This document shows positions 43,170 to 51,464 of a DNA stretch of 64,000 nucleotides, piece after piece (the stretch's first letter is position 1; every line of letters begins with the position of its first letter). The translations under genes were made by a program, and so were the position numbers. The notes under the pieces were generated by a model. That model did not search any database. It worked only from the letters and a program-made list of their open reading frames with translations, and was not told the DNA's origin. The stretch covers positions 5,194-69,193 of the forward strand of contig JANOJL010000056.1 of assembly GCA_031418715.1 (NCBI GenBank). Direction: 5' to 3'. This DNA comes from JANMDU01 sp031418715 (lineage in GTDB: Bacteria; Pseudomonadota; Gammaproteobacteria; Burkholderiales; Burkholderiaceae_C).

Positions 43170-44357
43170 TTAAATCGCCGCGTCTTGCAACCCATATTTA
43201 GTCATTAAGCGCTTTCGTTGGTCGGGCTCAAAGTTGATCCGGGCGGGATCATGGTTGACTGCGGCCAATAGGCGCTTGTCCATCACGGCAAACCAAAGCG
43301 GAGGGATGTATGCCAAAGGAAACATGCCGAAATAGCCGCTCGGCAGCTGCGGCGCCTCTTCAAAATGCCGCAATGATTGATAGCGCCGCAAAGGATGCGC
43401 ATGGTGGTCCGAGTGGCGCTGCAGATGAAACAAGATCCAGTTGGAAAATAGATGATTGCTGTTCCAAGAGTGTTTGGGTTTACAGGTTTCATAGCGTCCG
43501 TTCGCGTCCTGCTGGCGCAGCAGGCCATAGTGCTCAATGTAGTTGGCTGAGGTCAGCTGAAAATTGGACCAAAGCGCTGTCGGTATCAAAAACAGCAGCA
43601 CCTGCGGGCCCAACCAAAAGCACAGCGCCACCCAAAGCGACAAGGTAATCGCCGCAGGCTGCAATATCTCGTTATGCCAAGACCAGAAAGCTTGACCGTC
43701 TGCGCGCATGCGTTCACGCTCCATCGCCCAAGAGCGTTGAAAAGCGCCGGGCATTTCACGCCAGACAAAGCGCCAAATAGACTCGCCCATGCGCGAAGAG
43801 GCAGGATCTTTAGGGGTGGCGACATCACGATGGTGGCCACGGTTGTGTTCAATCGTGAAATGGCCATAGAAAGTGGGTGCCAAAATCAGCTTGGCCAACC
43901 AGCGTTCTAGCGGAGCGCGCTTGTGGCCTATCTCATGGCCAAGGTTGATGCAAAAGCCGCCCACACCTCCCGTAGAAATAATCAGTCCGAGCATTTCAAG
44001 CCAATTCAAGTCTGCTGCCTGGCTAAACCAAGCCGCACCGATCAGCGCAACCCATAAAAGTGGCACGAGCAAGAAGGTGATGCGGCGGTAATACAGGTCA
44101 GCCTCCAGCTTGGGGACTGCCGACTCTGGCGGGTTACTGGTGTCAACGCCCAGAGCTCGGTCGAGCGCAGGGACTGCTAAATAAATAAAAACCACGGGCA
44201 ACCACAGCATCAAGGCCACTGGGTTGGACCACCACATCAAAGGGCCTGCGGCAACGAACAAAGGCACCAGCAAGGACAGCGTCCAGGTAAAGCGTTTGCG
44301 GTCACGATACGGTTCTTGCGATCCGGCTGATGAGGGCTGCGGCACAGTGGATGACAT
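43170..44357 (-). CDS. alkB: Alkane 1-monooxygenase (AlkB-type)
   Basis: A 395-residue integral-membrane diiron hydroxylase that adds a terminal OH to n-alkanes. The histidine boxes are complete: HEIGHKRAPLE, EHNRGHHRDVATPKDPASSR and LQRHSDHHAHPLRRYQ, plus the NYIEHYGL motif that separates AlkB from related desaturases. About six membrane segments are visible. No rubredoxin or rubredoxin-reductase gene is adjacent. An AraC-type regulator is divergent, 125 bp away. Confidence 0.94.
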   Translation of the reverse strand: MSSTVPQPSSAGSQEPYRDRKRFTWTLSLLVPLFVAAGPLMWWSNPVALMLWLPVVFIYLAVPALDRALGVDTSNPPESAVPKLEADLYYRRITFLLVPLLWVALIGAAWFSQAADLNWLEMLGLIISTGGVGGFCINLGHEIGHKRAPLERWLAKLILAPTFYGHFTIEHNRGHHRDVATPKDPASSRMGESIWRFVWREMPGAFQRSWAMERERMRADGQAFWSWHNEILQPAAITLSLWVALCFWLGPQVLLFLIPTALWSNFQLTSANYIEHYGLLRQQDANGRYETCKPKHSWNSNHLFSNWILFHLQRHSDHHAHPLRRYQSLRHFEEAPQLPSGYFGMFPLAYIPPLWFAVMDKRLLAAVNHDPARINFEPDQRKRLMTKYGLQDAAI

Positions 44358-44482
44358 GTTTTTAATCTCGGTTGGTGAAGCGCCATGTCGGCAAATCTAT
44401 ACAGACAGGAACGAAGTGTGAAGCAAGCTGTTGTGGGTTTCCACCGATAGCCGCGCCAAATGATCGTCTTAAACTGCCAAAT

Positions 44483-45583
44483 ATGCCCTCTCATGTCTTA
44501 ACAACGGGAAAAACCCAACGAGTTGGCGCGCATTCAACGCCAAACACACCCGCCCCGATGCACCCGATCTATGCCCGGCTGCTGCATATGCTGCTGGTTG
44601 GAGCCGACGTAGACAGCCAGCGCGTGTTGGCTGCTGCCGCATTGGATTGGGACACTTTGTTGAAGAGCGAAAAACATCTCTCTCAAGACACCGTGATTCG
44701 GCTGGTGTGCGCTGCGATACAAGCCACCGGCAAGCCTTGGTTAGGCTTAGAGCTAGGGGCTCAAATGCCGATTTCTGCACACGGGCCGTTGGGCTATGCG
44801 GCTGTCACTGCGCCTGATCTGCAACACTGTTTGGCCACCGTGGCGCGCTATGGCGCGGTACGCGAAGACAGTTTTACCTGGACTTTTCAAAAAACGATCG
44901 AGGGCTACACCTTGCAAGCGGCCGCCAAACTAGACTGGGGCGCTGCGCACATGTTTGTGGTGGACACCATGGCCGCTGCGCTGGTGCGCCTGCTGCAAGC
45001 CGCCGTGGGCACCTTGCCCGAAGGGCTGCAGCTCGATCTGCCGTTTGCCACGCCACCGTGGGCTGTGCAATACGCGCGGGCGTTGCCGTTAGCGCTGCGC
45101 TTTGGCCAACCGACTCTGGCGCTTCACACACCACAAGCTGCATTGCGACTACCCTGCTTGGGAGCCGACGCGCGGGCACACATCACCGCCAGCCAAGAAT
45201 GCGAGGCAACGCTTCAAGAACGCGGCACGCTAAGCGCAGCGCAGCGTGTAGCGAGCCTGCTCAACCGCACTCCCGAAGGCCAATACCCTCAATTGGCGAC
45301 CATCGCCAAGTCGTGCGGTATCTCTGAACGCACCCTGATCCGCCACCTGAACCAAGAAGGCACCTCGTTTCAGCAACTCGTGGACGCACACCTACAAAGC
45401 CAAGCACGATGGCTCTTGCAAAACACCCGCTACAGCGTAGAAGACATTGCCGCCCGATTAGGCTACAGCGACACCTCCAACTTCAGCCGCACCGTCAAGC
45501 GCTGGTTTGGCGTGACGCCCACTGCCCTTCGGGTCAGCGTTGACGCTGTCACGGCAGAAAAATTGATGAAAAAAAGCCTCTAG
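44483..45583 (+). CDS. AraC/XylS-family regulator, divergent from alkB
   Basis: A 366-residue regulator from ATG 44483. The N-terminal part (VDSQRVLAAAALDWDTLLKS, GPLGYAAVTAPDLQHCL) is the OruR/Arabinose-binding-like effector domain. The C-terminal double helix-turn-helix contains LATIAKSCGISERTLIRHL and YSVEDIAARLGYSDTSNFSR, then TVKRWFGVTPTALR. AraC-type activators such as AlkR control alkane hydroxylases elsewhere, so it probably controls alkB; the inducer is unknown. I chose this start because the longer frame extends across the divergent promoter. Confidence 0.88.
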   Translation: MPSHVLTTGKTQRVGAHSTPNTPAPMHPIYARLLHMLLVGADVDSQRVLAAAALDWDTLLKSEKHLSQDTVIRLVCAAIQATGKPWLGLELGAQMPISAHGPLGYAAVTAPDLQHCLATVARYGAVREDSFTWTFQKTIEGYTLQAAAKLDWGAAHMFVVDTMAAALVRLLQAAVGTLPEGLQLDLPFATPPWAVQYARALPLALRFGQPTLALHTPQAALRLPCLGADARAHITASQECEATLQERGTLSAAQRVASLLNRTPEGQYPQLATIAKSCGISERTLIRHLNQEGTSFQQLVDAHLQSQARWLLQNTRYSVEDIAARLGYSDTSNFSRTVKRWFGVTPTALRVSVDAVTAEKLMKKSL

Positions 45584-45585
45584 AT

Positions 45586-45652
45586 GCTATTAATTAAATA
45601 GCACTCTGCGCATATAATATAACGGGTACAACCTTAAAACGCTTAAAAATCA
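45586..45652 (+). repeat. Palindromic repeat, copy 12 (between AraC and decarboxylase genes)
   Basis: GCTATTAATTAAATAGCA, then CTGCGCATATAATATAACGG, then a GCTTAAAAATCA tail. The tail provides the stop codon of the convergent decarboxylase gene. The left arm starts 3 bp after the regulator's TAG. Confidence 0.85.
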
Positions 45653-47938
45653 AGGCCTCACGCAATCCGCGTAATAGCGCTTCACGCCATCTTTACCGAT
45701 TTCCTCCACCAGCCCATGAATATCATTCTCAAAACCTGGGCAGAGCTTGGCAAACTCGCGGTTGAATTTCAGATAGTCCACGATGCGTTTGTTGAACACT
45801 TCACCGGGGATGAGTAGCGGAATGCCGGGAGGATAAGGCGTGACCAAACCAACCGTGATGCGGCCTTCTAAATGATCGATCTCTACACGGTCTGTCTTGC
45901 GCCGAGCGATGTGCGCGTAGGCGTCTGAGGGCGTCATCGCGGGCTCTAGGCTGGAGAGATACATCTCGGTCGTCAAGCGGGCTATATCGTATTTTGCATA
46001 CAGCTCATGCACATGCTGGCAGAGATCTTTCAAACCCATCTTTTCGTAAAGCGGATGCTTTTGGCAAAACTCCGGCAGGATGCGCCACATGGGTTGGTTG
46101 CGGTCGTAGTCGTCTTTGAACTGTTGCAATGCGGCGAGCAGCGTATTCCAGCGGCCTTTGGTGATACCGATGGTGAACATGATGAAGAAGCTGTAGAGCC
46201 CTGTTTTCTCAATGATCACGCCATGCTCTGCGAGGAATTTGCTCACGATGCTGGCTGGGATGCCGGTCTTGGCGAATTTGCCGTTCAAATTCATGCCGGG
46301 CGTGACGATCGTGCTCTTGATCGGGTCGAGCATGTTGAAGCCTTCGGCGAGATTGCCAAAACCATGCCAATTGCTGGCCACGTTGTCGCCGCTCTTGGTG
46401 GTGCGGGCTTCGCCTTTGATGATCCAGTTGTCTGCCTTGCCAATGCCGTCTTCCACGAGCTTGTCTGGGCCCCAGACTTTGAACCACCAGTCTTTGCCAT
46501 ATTCCTTATCCACCTTGCGCATAGCGCGGCGGAAATCTAGCGCTTCGGCAATACTTTCTTCTACCAATGCGGTGCCGCCGGGCGGCTCCATCATGGCGGC
46601 AGCCACATCGCAGCTGGCGATGATGGCGTATTGCGGCGAGGTGGAGGTGTGCATCAAATACGCTTCGTTGAACAGCGCGCGATCGAGTTTTCGGTTTTGC
46701 GCGTCTTGCACCAGCACATGGCTGGCTTGCGAGATGCCTGCGAGCAGCTTGTGTGTGGATTGCGTGGAGTACACCATGGCCTCTTTCGGGCGTGGGCGCT
46801 TTTTTCCCATGGCATGGTAAGTGCCGTAAAACGGATGGAAGGCGGCATGCGGTAGCCATGCTTCATCAAAATGCAAATTTTCCACGTATCCATCGAGCAT
46901 TTTCTTGATGGTCTCGGTGTTGTAGAGCACGCCGTCGTAGGTGGACTGCGTGATGGTGAGCACGCGGGGTTTGATTTTTTTCCAGTCGACGCCTTTGAGC
47001 AAAGGGTTGGCCTTGATCTTGGCCATGATGCTGGCGGGCTCAAACTCTTCTTTCGGAATCGGGCCGATGATGCCGAAATGATTCCGCGTGGGTTTCAAGA
47101 AAACTGGAATCGCGCCCGTCATCACAATCGCATGCAAGATCGATTTGTGGCAATTGCGATCCACCACCACCACATCCCCAGGGGCAACCGCGTGATGCCA
47201 AACAATTTTATTAGAAGTGCTCGTGCCGTTGGTGACGAAGAAGCAATGATCGGCATTGAAAATACGCGCAGCGTTTTTCTCAGATTCACCAATGGCGCCA
47301 TCGTGATCAAGAAGTTGTCCTAGCTCTTCCACGGAATTGCACACGTCTGCACGGAGCATGTTTTCACCGAAGAATTGATGAAACATTTGGCCGATGGGAG
47401 ATTTTAGGAAAGCCACGCCGCCTGAGTGGCCAGGGCAATGCCATGAATACGAGCCATCTTCGGCGTAGTCGAGCAAGGCTTTAAAGAAAGGCGGCTGAAT
47501 GCCTTCAAGATAGCTCTTGGCTTCGCGTGTGATGTGTTTGGCCACGAACTCTGGGGTGTCTTCAAACGCATGCAAGAAGCCATGCAGTTCGCGCAAGATG
47601 TCGTTGGGCAAATGGCGGCTGGTTTTGGTTTCACCGTAAATATACAAAGGCACATCGGCATTTTTGCGACGCACTTCTTGTATGAATTCGCGTAGATTTA
47701 AAACTGCCGGATCCAAATCGGGGCCGGGCGTGAATTCATCGTCATCCAAACTCAAAATAAAGGCGCTAGCGCGGCTTTGCTGCTGGGCGAATTGGCTCAA
47801 ATCGCCATAGCTGGTCGCGCCGAGCACTTCAAAACCTTCGCCTTCGATGGCGTTGGCCAAAGCGCGGATGCCCAAGCCTGAGTTGTTTTCTGAGCGGAAG
47901 TCTTCGTCAATGATGACGACGGGGAAGCGGAATTTCAT
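45650..47938 (-). CDS. Orn/Lys/Arg decarboxylase (biodegradative type)
   Basis: A 762-residue fold-type I PLP enzyme. An N-terminal receiver-like wing domain (VVIIDEDFRSENNSGLGIRA) precedes the catalytic part. The PLP lysine is in YSTQSTHKLLAGISQAS; nearby blocks are CPGHSGGVAFLKSP, DHCFFVTNGTSTSNKIV and HFDEAWLPHAAF. C-terminal GIPLLIPGEVFNKRIVDYL is typical. It decarboxylates a basic amino acid to a polyamine precursor or for acid resistance; arginine is my best guess but lysine or ornithine cannot be excluded. No antiporter gene is adjacent. The stop lies in a palindromic repeat. Confidence 0.92.
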   Translation of the reverse strand: MKFRFPVVIIDEDFRSENNSGLGIRALANAIEGEGFEVLGATSYGDLSQFAQQQSRASAFILSLDDDEFTPGPDLDPAVLNLREFIQEVRRKNADVPLYIYGETKTSRHLPNDILRELHGFLHAFEDTPEFVAKHITREAKSYLEGIQPPFFKALLDYAEDGSYSWHCPGHSGGVAFLKSPIGQMFHQFFGENMLRADVCNSVEELGQLLDHDGAIGESEKNAARIFNADHCFFVTNGTSTSNKIVWHHAVAPGDVVVVDRNCHKSILHAIVMTGAIPVFLKPTRNHFGIIGPIPKEEFEPASIMAKIKANPLLKGVDWKKIKPRVLTITQSTYDGVLYNTETIKKMLDGYVENLHFDEAWLPHAAFHPFYGTYHAMGKKRPRPKEAMVYSTQSTHKLLAGISQASHVLVQDAQNRKLDRALFNEAYLMHTSTSPQYAIIASCDVAAAMMEPPGGTALVEESIAEALDFRRAMRKVDKEYGKDWWFKVWGPDKLVEDGIGKADNWIIKGEARTTKSGDNVASNWHGFGNLAEGFNMLDPIKSTIVTPGMNLNGKFAKTGIPASIVSKFLAEHGVIIEKTGLYSFFIMFTIGITKGRWNTLLAALQQFKDDYDRNQPMWRILPEFCQKHPLYEKMGLKDLCQHVHELYAKYDIARLTTEMYLSSLEPAMTPSDAYAHIARRKTDRVEIDHLEGRITVGLVTPYPPGIPLLIPGEVFNKRIVDYLKFNREFAKLCPGFENDIHGLVEEIGKDGVKRYYADCVRP

Positions 47939-48058
47939 GGCGGAGTGCCTGTGGAGAAGGTAAAACGCGAAGTGTAAGGATATTCCGTGTCACTTGCCTT
48001 GCAATCCGCAGCTTTTGCCTCAAAATGTGGTGCATCAAAGACATTGGAGGCTCAAGGT

Positions 48059-48490
48059 ATGGATGCATCAACGTTTTGGTGGGTTGCAGCAGCGGTTTTG
48101 GTGATCGCTGAGCTGCTGACAGGCACCTTCTACCTTCTCATGGTGGCGCTGGGCTTGGCCGCAGGCGCATTGGCTGCGCACGCAGGCCTGAGCTGGACGG
48201 CACAAATCGCCATCGCAGCGGCTATCGGTGCTGCAACCACCGTGGTATGGCACTTTCGCCGCCCCAGCCGAGCCGAGGCTGCCAAAGCGCAGGCCAGCCG
48301 CAATGCGGATGTGAATCAAGATATTGGTGCGACGGTGTATGTCGAGCAATGGGCGGTAGATGGCACAGCGCAGGTGAAATACCGGGGTGCGATCTGGAGC
48401 GTGATCCCCTTCGAGGGCGCGGTGCAGGCGGCGGGCTCGTATCGCGTGAAGGAAGTGGTAGGCAGCCGTTTGGTGGTGGAGCCTGCTTGA
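48059..48490 (+). CDS. NfeD-like membrane protein (short form)
   Basis: A 143-residue protein from ATG 48059, with GGAGG nine bases upstream. Two or three membrane helices (FWWVAAAVLVIAELLTG, FYLLMVALGLAAGALAAHAG) precede a small OB-fold domain (IGATVYVEQWAVDGTAQVKY, WSVIPFEG). This is the short NfeD/YbbK type without the protease part. It partners stomatin-like proteins, and the SPFH gene follows 41 bp downstream. A role in membrane microdomain or membrane-protein quality control is inferred from the family. Confidence 0.9.
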   Translation: MDASTFWWVAAAVLVIAELLTGTFYLLMVALGLAAGALAAHAGLSWTAQIAIAAAIGAATTVVWHFRRPSRAEAAKAQASRNADVNQDIGATVYVEQWAVDGTAQVKYRGAIWSVIPFEGAVQAAGSYRVKEVVGSRLVVEPA

Positions 48491-48531
48491 TCGATTTGGT
48501 ATTTTTTTTACAATATTTTTAGGAGTGGAAT

Positions 48532-49449
48532 ATGGAAATTGCAATCGTCGTTTTAATCTTGGTGGTGATCTTTATCGCTAAAACAGTGCGCATCGTGCCG
48601 CAACAGAATGCTTGGGTACGCGAGCGTTTGGGCAAATATCACGACACGCTAACCCCGGGCTTGAATTTCCTGGTGCCCTTCATTGACAAAATCGCCTACA
48701 AACACAGCTTGAAAGAAATCCCACTCGATGTGCCAAGCCAGGTGTGCATCACGCGCGACAACACACAATTGCAGGTGGATGGCATTTTGTATTTCCAAGT
48801 GACCGATGCAATGCGAGCCAGCTATGGCTCGTCCAACTACATCATGGCGATTTCCCAACTCGCACAAACTTCTCTGCGCAGCGTGATCGGCAAATTAGAG
48901 TTGGATAAAACCTTTGAAGAGCGCGCGATCATCAATTCGCAAGTGGTTGCGGCGATTGACGAAGCAGCGATGAATTGGGGCGTGAAAGTGTTGCGCTATG
49001 AGATCAAGGATCTCACGCCACCGAAGGAAATTTTGCTTGCGATGCAATCGCAAATCACTGCTGAGCGCGAAAAGCGCGCCTTGATTGCCGCCTCCGAAGG
49101 CCGCCGCCAAGAGCAGATCAATATTGCAACAGGTGAACGCGAGGCTTTCATCGCCCGCTCCGAAGGCGAGAAGCAGGCCGTGATCAATAAAGCACAAGGC
49201 GATGCGCAATCCATCACGGCTGTTGCTGAAGCCACAGCGGGCGCGATCGAGCGGATAGCTGCGGCAATTCGCCAGCCCGGCGGTGAGCAAGCGGTACAGC
49301 TGAAAGTGGCCGAAATGGCGGTTGAAGCCTATGGGAAAGTGGCTCAAGACGCGACCACAACCCTGATCGTGCCCAGCGACATGTCGCAAGTCTCCACGCT
49401 GATCGCATCGGCGATGAAGATGACGCAATTGGGCGTTGCGCCAAAGTAA
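48532..49449 (+). CDS. Stomatin/prohibitin (SPFH) family protein, QmcA-like
   Basis: A 305-residue protein with an N-terminal membrane anchor (IAIVVLILVVIFIAKTVRIV). The SPFH domain follows (RIVPQQNAWVRERLGKYHDT, GLNFLVPFIDKIAYKHSLKE, YFQVTDAMRASYGSSNYI). A long charged coiled coil rich in E/A/Q then follows (QSQITAEREKRALIAASEG). AGGAG lies 8 bases before the ATG. It forms oligomers at membrane microdomains and pairs with the NfeD-like protein encoded just upstream, so the two make an operon. Confidence 0.94.
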   Translation: MEIAIVVLILVVIFIAKTVRIVPQQNAWVRERLGKYHDTLTPGLNFLVPFIDKIAYKHSLKEIPLDVPSQVCITRDNTQLQVDGILYFQVTDAMRASYGSSNYIMAISQLAQTSLRSVIGKLELDKTFEERAIINSQVVAAIDEAAMNWGVKVLRYEIKDLTPPKEILLAMQSQITAEREKRALIAASEGRRQEQINIATGEREAFIARSEGEKQAVINKAQGDAQSITAVAEATAGAIERIAAAIRQPGGEQAVQLKVAEMAVEAYGKVAQDATTTLIVPSDMSQVSTLIASAMKMTQLGVAPK

Positions 49450-49467
49450 TTCTGCAAGAACCGCATC

Positions 49468-49863
49468 ATGACCAAGAATGTTTTGGGCACACCGCTTGTG
49501 CCCTGCTCCTACGACCCGCTCACCGGCTACTACCGAGATGGCTGCTGCGAAACCGATGAGTACGATCATGGGAGCCATGTGGTGTGCGCTCGCATGACGC
49601 ATGAATTCTTGGTCTTCTCCCTGGAGCGCGGTAATGATTTGATGACGCCGCGCCCTGAATATCGCTTTGCAGGCTTAGAAGCGGGCGATCGCTGGTGCCT
49701 TTGCGCTGCGCGTTGGAAGGAAGCCTTCAACGCCGGCTTTGCGCCACCTGTTATTCTGGAGTGCACGCATGCCAAAGCATTGGAATTTGCCACGCTTGAG
49801 CAGCTCGTCGCGCATGAATACATCGCGCCCGCACCAACGCCAAAACTTCCTCAGGGACAGTGA
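49468..49863 (+). CDS. DUF2237 family protein
   Basis: A 131-residue soluble protein. Family blocks are NVLGTPLVPCSYDPLTGYYR, DGCCETDEYDHGSHVVCA and GDRWCLCAARWKEAFNAG, rich in conserved Cys. Unknown function. It lies 18 bp after the stomatin gene and is probably in the same transcript. Its TGA is directly followed by TTTTTCAAGC, the tail of a palindromic repeat. Confidence 0.88.
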   Translation: MTKNVLGTPLVPCSYDPLTGYYRDGCCETDEYDHGSHVVCARMTHEFLVFSLERGNDLMTPRPEYRFAGLEAGDRWCLCAARWKEAFNAGFAPPVILECTHAKALEFATLEQLVAHEYIAPAPTPKLPQGQ

Positions 49864-49931
49864 TTTTTCAAGCGTTTTAGGCCTCTAGCCGTTATAGAAT
49901 ATGCGCCGATTGCTATTAAATTTATAGCATA
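49861..49931 (-). repeat. Palindromic repeat, copy 13 (after DUF2237 gene)
   Basis: On the plus strand: TGATTTTTCAAGC, TTTTAGGCCTCTAGCC, GTTATAGAATATGCGCC, GCTATTAAATTTATAGC. It is a complete copy whose first bases form the stop codon. Confidence 0.85.
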
Positions 49932-49964
49932 TCTCCATGTTAAAATATCGGCTTCACACGCTGC

Positions 49965-50054
49965 GGAGGGATGGCAGAGTGGTTGAATGTACCTGACTCG
50001 AAATCAGGCGTAGATGCAAGTCTACCGAGGGTTCGAATCCCTCTTCCTCCGCCA
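49965..50054 (+). tRNA. tRNA-Ser(CGA)
   Basis: A 90-nt class II tRNA. The acceptor GGAGGGA pairs with TTCCTCC, and the discriminator G and CCA are encoded. The anticodon stem CCTGA/TCAGG encloses CTCGAAA, giving CGA for UCG. The variable arm is long, and the T-loop is GGGTTCGAATCCC. Confidence 0.97.
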
Positions 50055-50112
50055 ATTACGTTTTGCTGCAATGACAGTCTTTGCGCTCATCTTTACTTCT
50101 TGACGTGGCGAA

Positions 50113-50730
50113 TCAACCCTCATTTCTTGGCATCAGGATCAACGCTTCAGCTGTGCGATCCAGCAGTGCGTGCTTTTTCATATCGGTGATCGTACGATAT
50201 AACGCTTCATGACTGACGCCCAGTTGGCTAGCCAAAGTCTTGATGCCAGTCGGGATCGGGTAGCGGCCTGCCATACCCTCGGTTTGAATCAGATGCAGTA
50301 AGCGCTCTTGTACCGAATGCAAGCTTAGCCGCTCGCATTGCATTCTCAACCGCATGATCTCGGCGTTCAGCGTGCGCATCCAACGACTCGAAAAGATAGG
50401 GTCGCTCTGCAACTCAGCTCGCAGCGCAGCGACAGGCAGCTTGATCACCTGCGTCTCTTCAAGAGCGATGGCATCGCAGTGGTAAGCATCGACCATCAAA
50501 CTGGCCTCGCTAACAAACCCGCCACGGCAGCGCTGCAAAATCACATGCTCGCCGTGCGCGCCTGAACGCTCGAGTGCCACTTCGCCGCGCACCACAAAAA
50601 ACATCCACTGCGGCTTAGCACCAGCGGAGAAAACATGCTCTCCTTTGCGAATAAGTGCCCCGCCAGCGAGCTGCCGCAGTCCATCGGGCAATAACTCCTG
50701 CAAGGGCATGGGAAGAATCGTGTGATTCAT
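50113..50730 (-). CDS. Crp/Fnr-family regulator next to metal-binding genes
   Basis: A 205-residue regulator from ATG 50730 (a start at 50769 would add 13 residues). The cyclic-nucleotide-binding-type beta-roll is LIRKGEHVFSAGAKPQWMFF; the C-terminal helix-turn-helix is GIKTLASQLGVSHEALYRTI. There is no FNR-type cysteine cluster at the N-terminus, so the signal is not evident. An 18-bp perfect palindrome (50729-50746) overlaps the start codon, suggesting autoregulation and control of the divergent HMA gene. Confidence 0.85.
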   Translation of the reverse strand: MNHTILPMPLQELLPDGLRQLAGGALIRKGEHVFSAGAKPQWMFFVVRGEVALERSGAHGEHVILQRCRGGFVSEASLMVDAYHCDAIALEETQVIKLPVAALRAELQSDPIFSSRWMRTLNAEIMRLRMQCERLSLHSVQERLLHLIQTEGMAGRYPIPTGIKTLASQLGVSHEALYRTITDMKKHALLDRTAEALILMPRNEG

Positions 50731-50746
50731 ATGATTGCAATCATAT
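50729..50746. promoter_or_regulatory. Perfect 18-bp palindrome, Fnr-like operator
   Basis: ATATGATTGCAATCATAT reads the same on both strands. Its core ATGAT-TGCA-ATCAT matches 8 of 10 bases of the FNR consensus TTGAT-N4-ATCAA. It lies between the Crp/Fnr gene and the HMA gene. Confidence 0.7.
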
Positions 50747-50782
50747 TGCTTTGGCGTGCGTTTGACCATACTTACATCACAC

Positions 50783-50799
50783 GCTGAAAAGGTTTCAGC
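50783..50799 (+). other. Hairpin in the leader of the HMA gene
   Basis: GCTGAAA-AGG-TTTCAGC is a perfect 7-bp stem ending 23 bp before the ATG. A TTGACC at 50762 could be a -35 element. Its role is unknown. Confidence 0.4.
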
Positions 50800-50822
50800 G
50801 GATGATTTGAAAGGGAAACATC

Positions 50823-51101
50823 ATGAGTGCAGCGATGCAAATTGAAATTGAGAACCTGAAATGCGGGGGTTGCGAGGTCAGCATTCTGAAGGGCTTGAAG
50901 TCTATCGAGGGCGTGCGCAAAGTCAGCGTCAATCGCGCGTCCGACACGGTAGAAGTCGAAGCGCCTGCGACGCTGCGCAGCAAGATCGCTGAACAACTGC
51001 GCCACATGGGCTACCCCGAAAAGGGAAGCATCAGCGGCATCAGTGCGGGCTTGGCGAATGCTAAGTCTTATGTGAGCTGCGCCATTGGCCGCGTAGCCTG
51101 A
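50823..51101 (+). CDS. Heavy-metal-associated (HMA) domain protein
   Basis: A 92-residue ferredoxin-like metal-binding protein. The metal site is CxxC in NLKCGGCEVSI, in place of the usual GMTCxxC. Family strands follow (GVRKVSVNRASDTVEVEA, LRHMGYPEKG). It probably acts as a cytoplasmic copper or similar metal chaperone. AAAGG lies 9 bases before the ATG. It is followed by an exported Met/His-rich protein and divergent from a Crp/Fnr regulator; the three look like one metal-responsive locus. Confidence 0.88.
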   Translation: MSAAMQIEIENLKCGGCEVSILKGLKSIEGVRKVSVNRASDTVEVEAPATLRSKIAEQLRHMGYPEKGSISGISAGLANAKSYVSCAIGRVA

Positions 51102-51129
51102 TCATTTTTTATTTTTTTTGGAGAACACT

Positions 51130-51426
51130 ATGAGAAAACTTATTCTACTTACTGCATTGGCTAGCGTGATCGGCGTCACTTGGGCTGCCACCGCAGACCC
51201 CTCGGCACCCAGCACGGTCACCCCGAACAATCATTCCATGCACGGCATGGGCCCAGGCCACGAACGAATGCAGGGCATGGGCGCAGGACATGGCCGAATG
51301 CAGGGCATGATGGGTGGCCATGAGGCTAGAAAATCAATGGGGCACGGCAAAGACATGATGGCCTGCGACATGTCATCGCATGGTGCCGACAAACATGATC
51401 ACCGCCACGCGACGCCAGAAAAATAA
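51130..51426 (+). CDS. Exported Met/His-rich protein
   Basis: A 98-residue protein from ATG 51130, with GGAGA nine bases upstream. A signal peptide (RKLILLTALASVIGVTWA) is followed by a low-complexity stretch of MHGMGPGHERMQGMG-type repeats (about three units of 9-11 residues) and a His/Asp tail (SSHGADKHDHRHA). Met and His density suggests periplasmic binding of copper or silver. It lies 28 bp after the HMA gene and is probably co-transcribed. No named family is recognised. Confidence 0.75.
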   Translation: MRKLILLTALASVIGVTWAATADPSAPSTVTPNNHSMHGMGPGHERMQGMGAGHGRMQGMMGGHEARKSMGHGKDMMACDMSSHGADKHDHRHATPEK

Positions 51427-51464
51427 GCTGAACTGATGGTGCGCGCGGCAACGCGCGCACTGCC

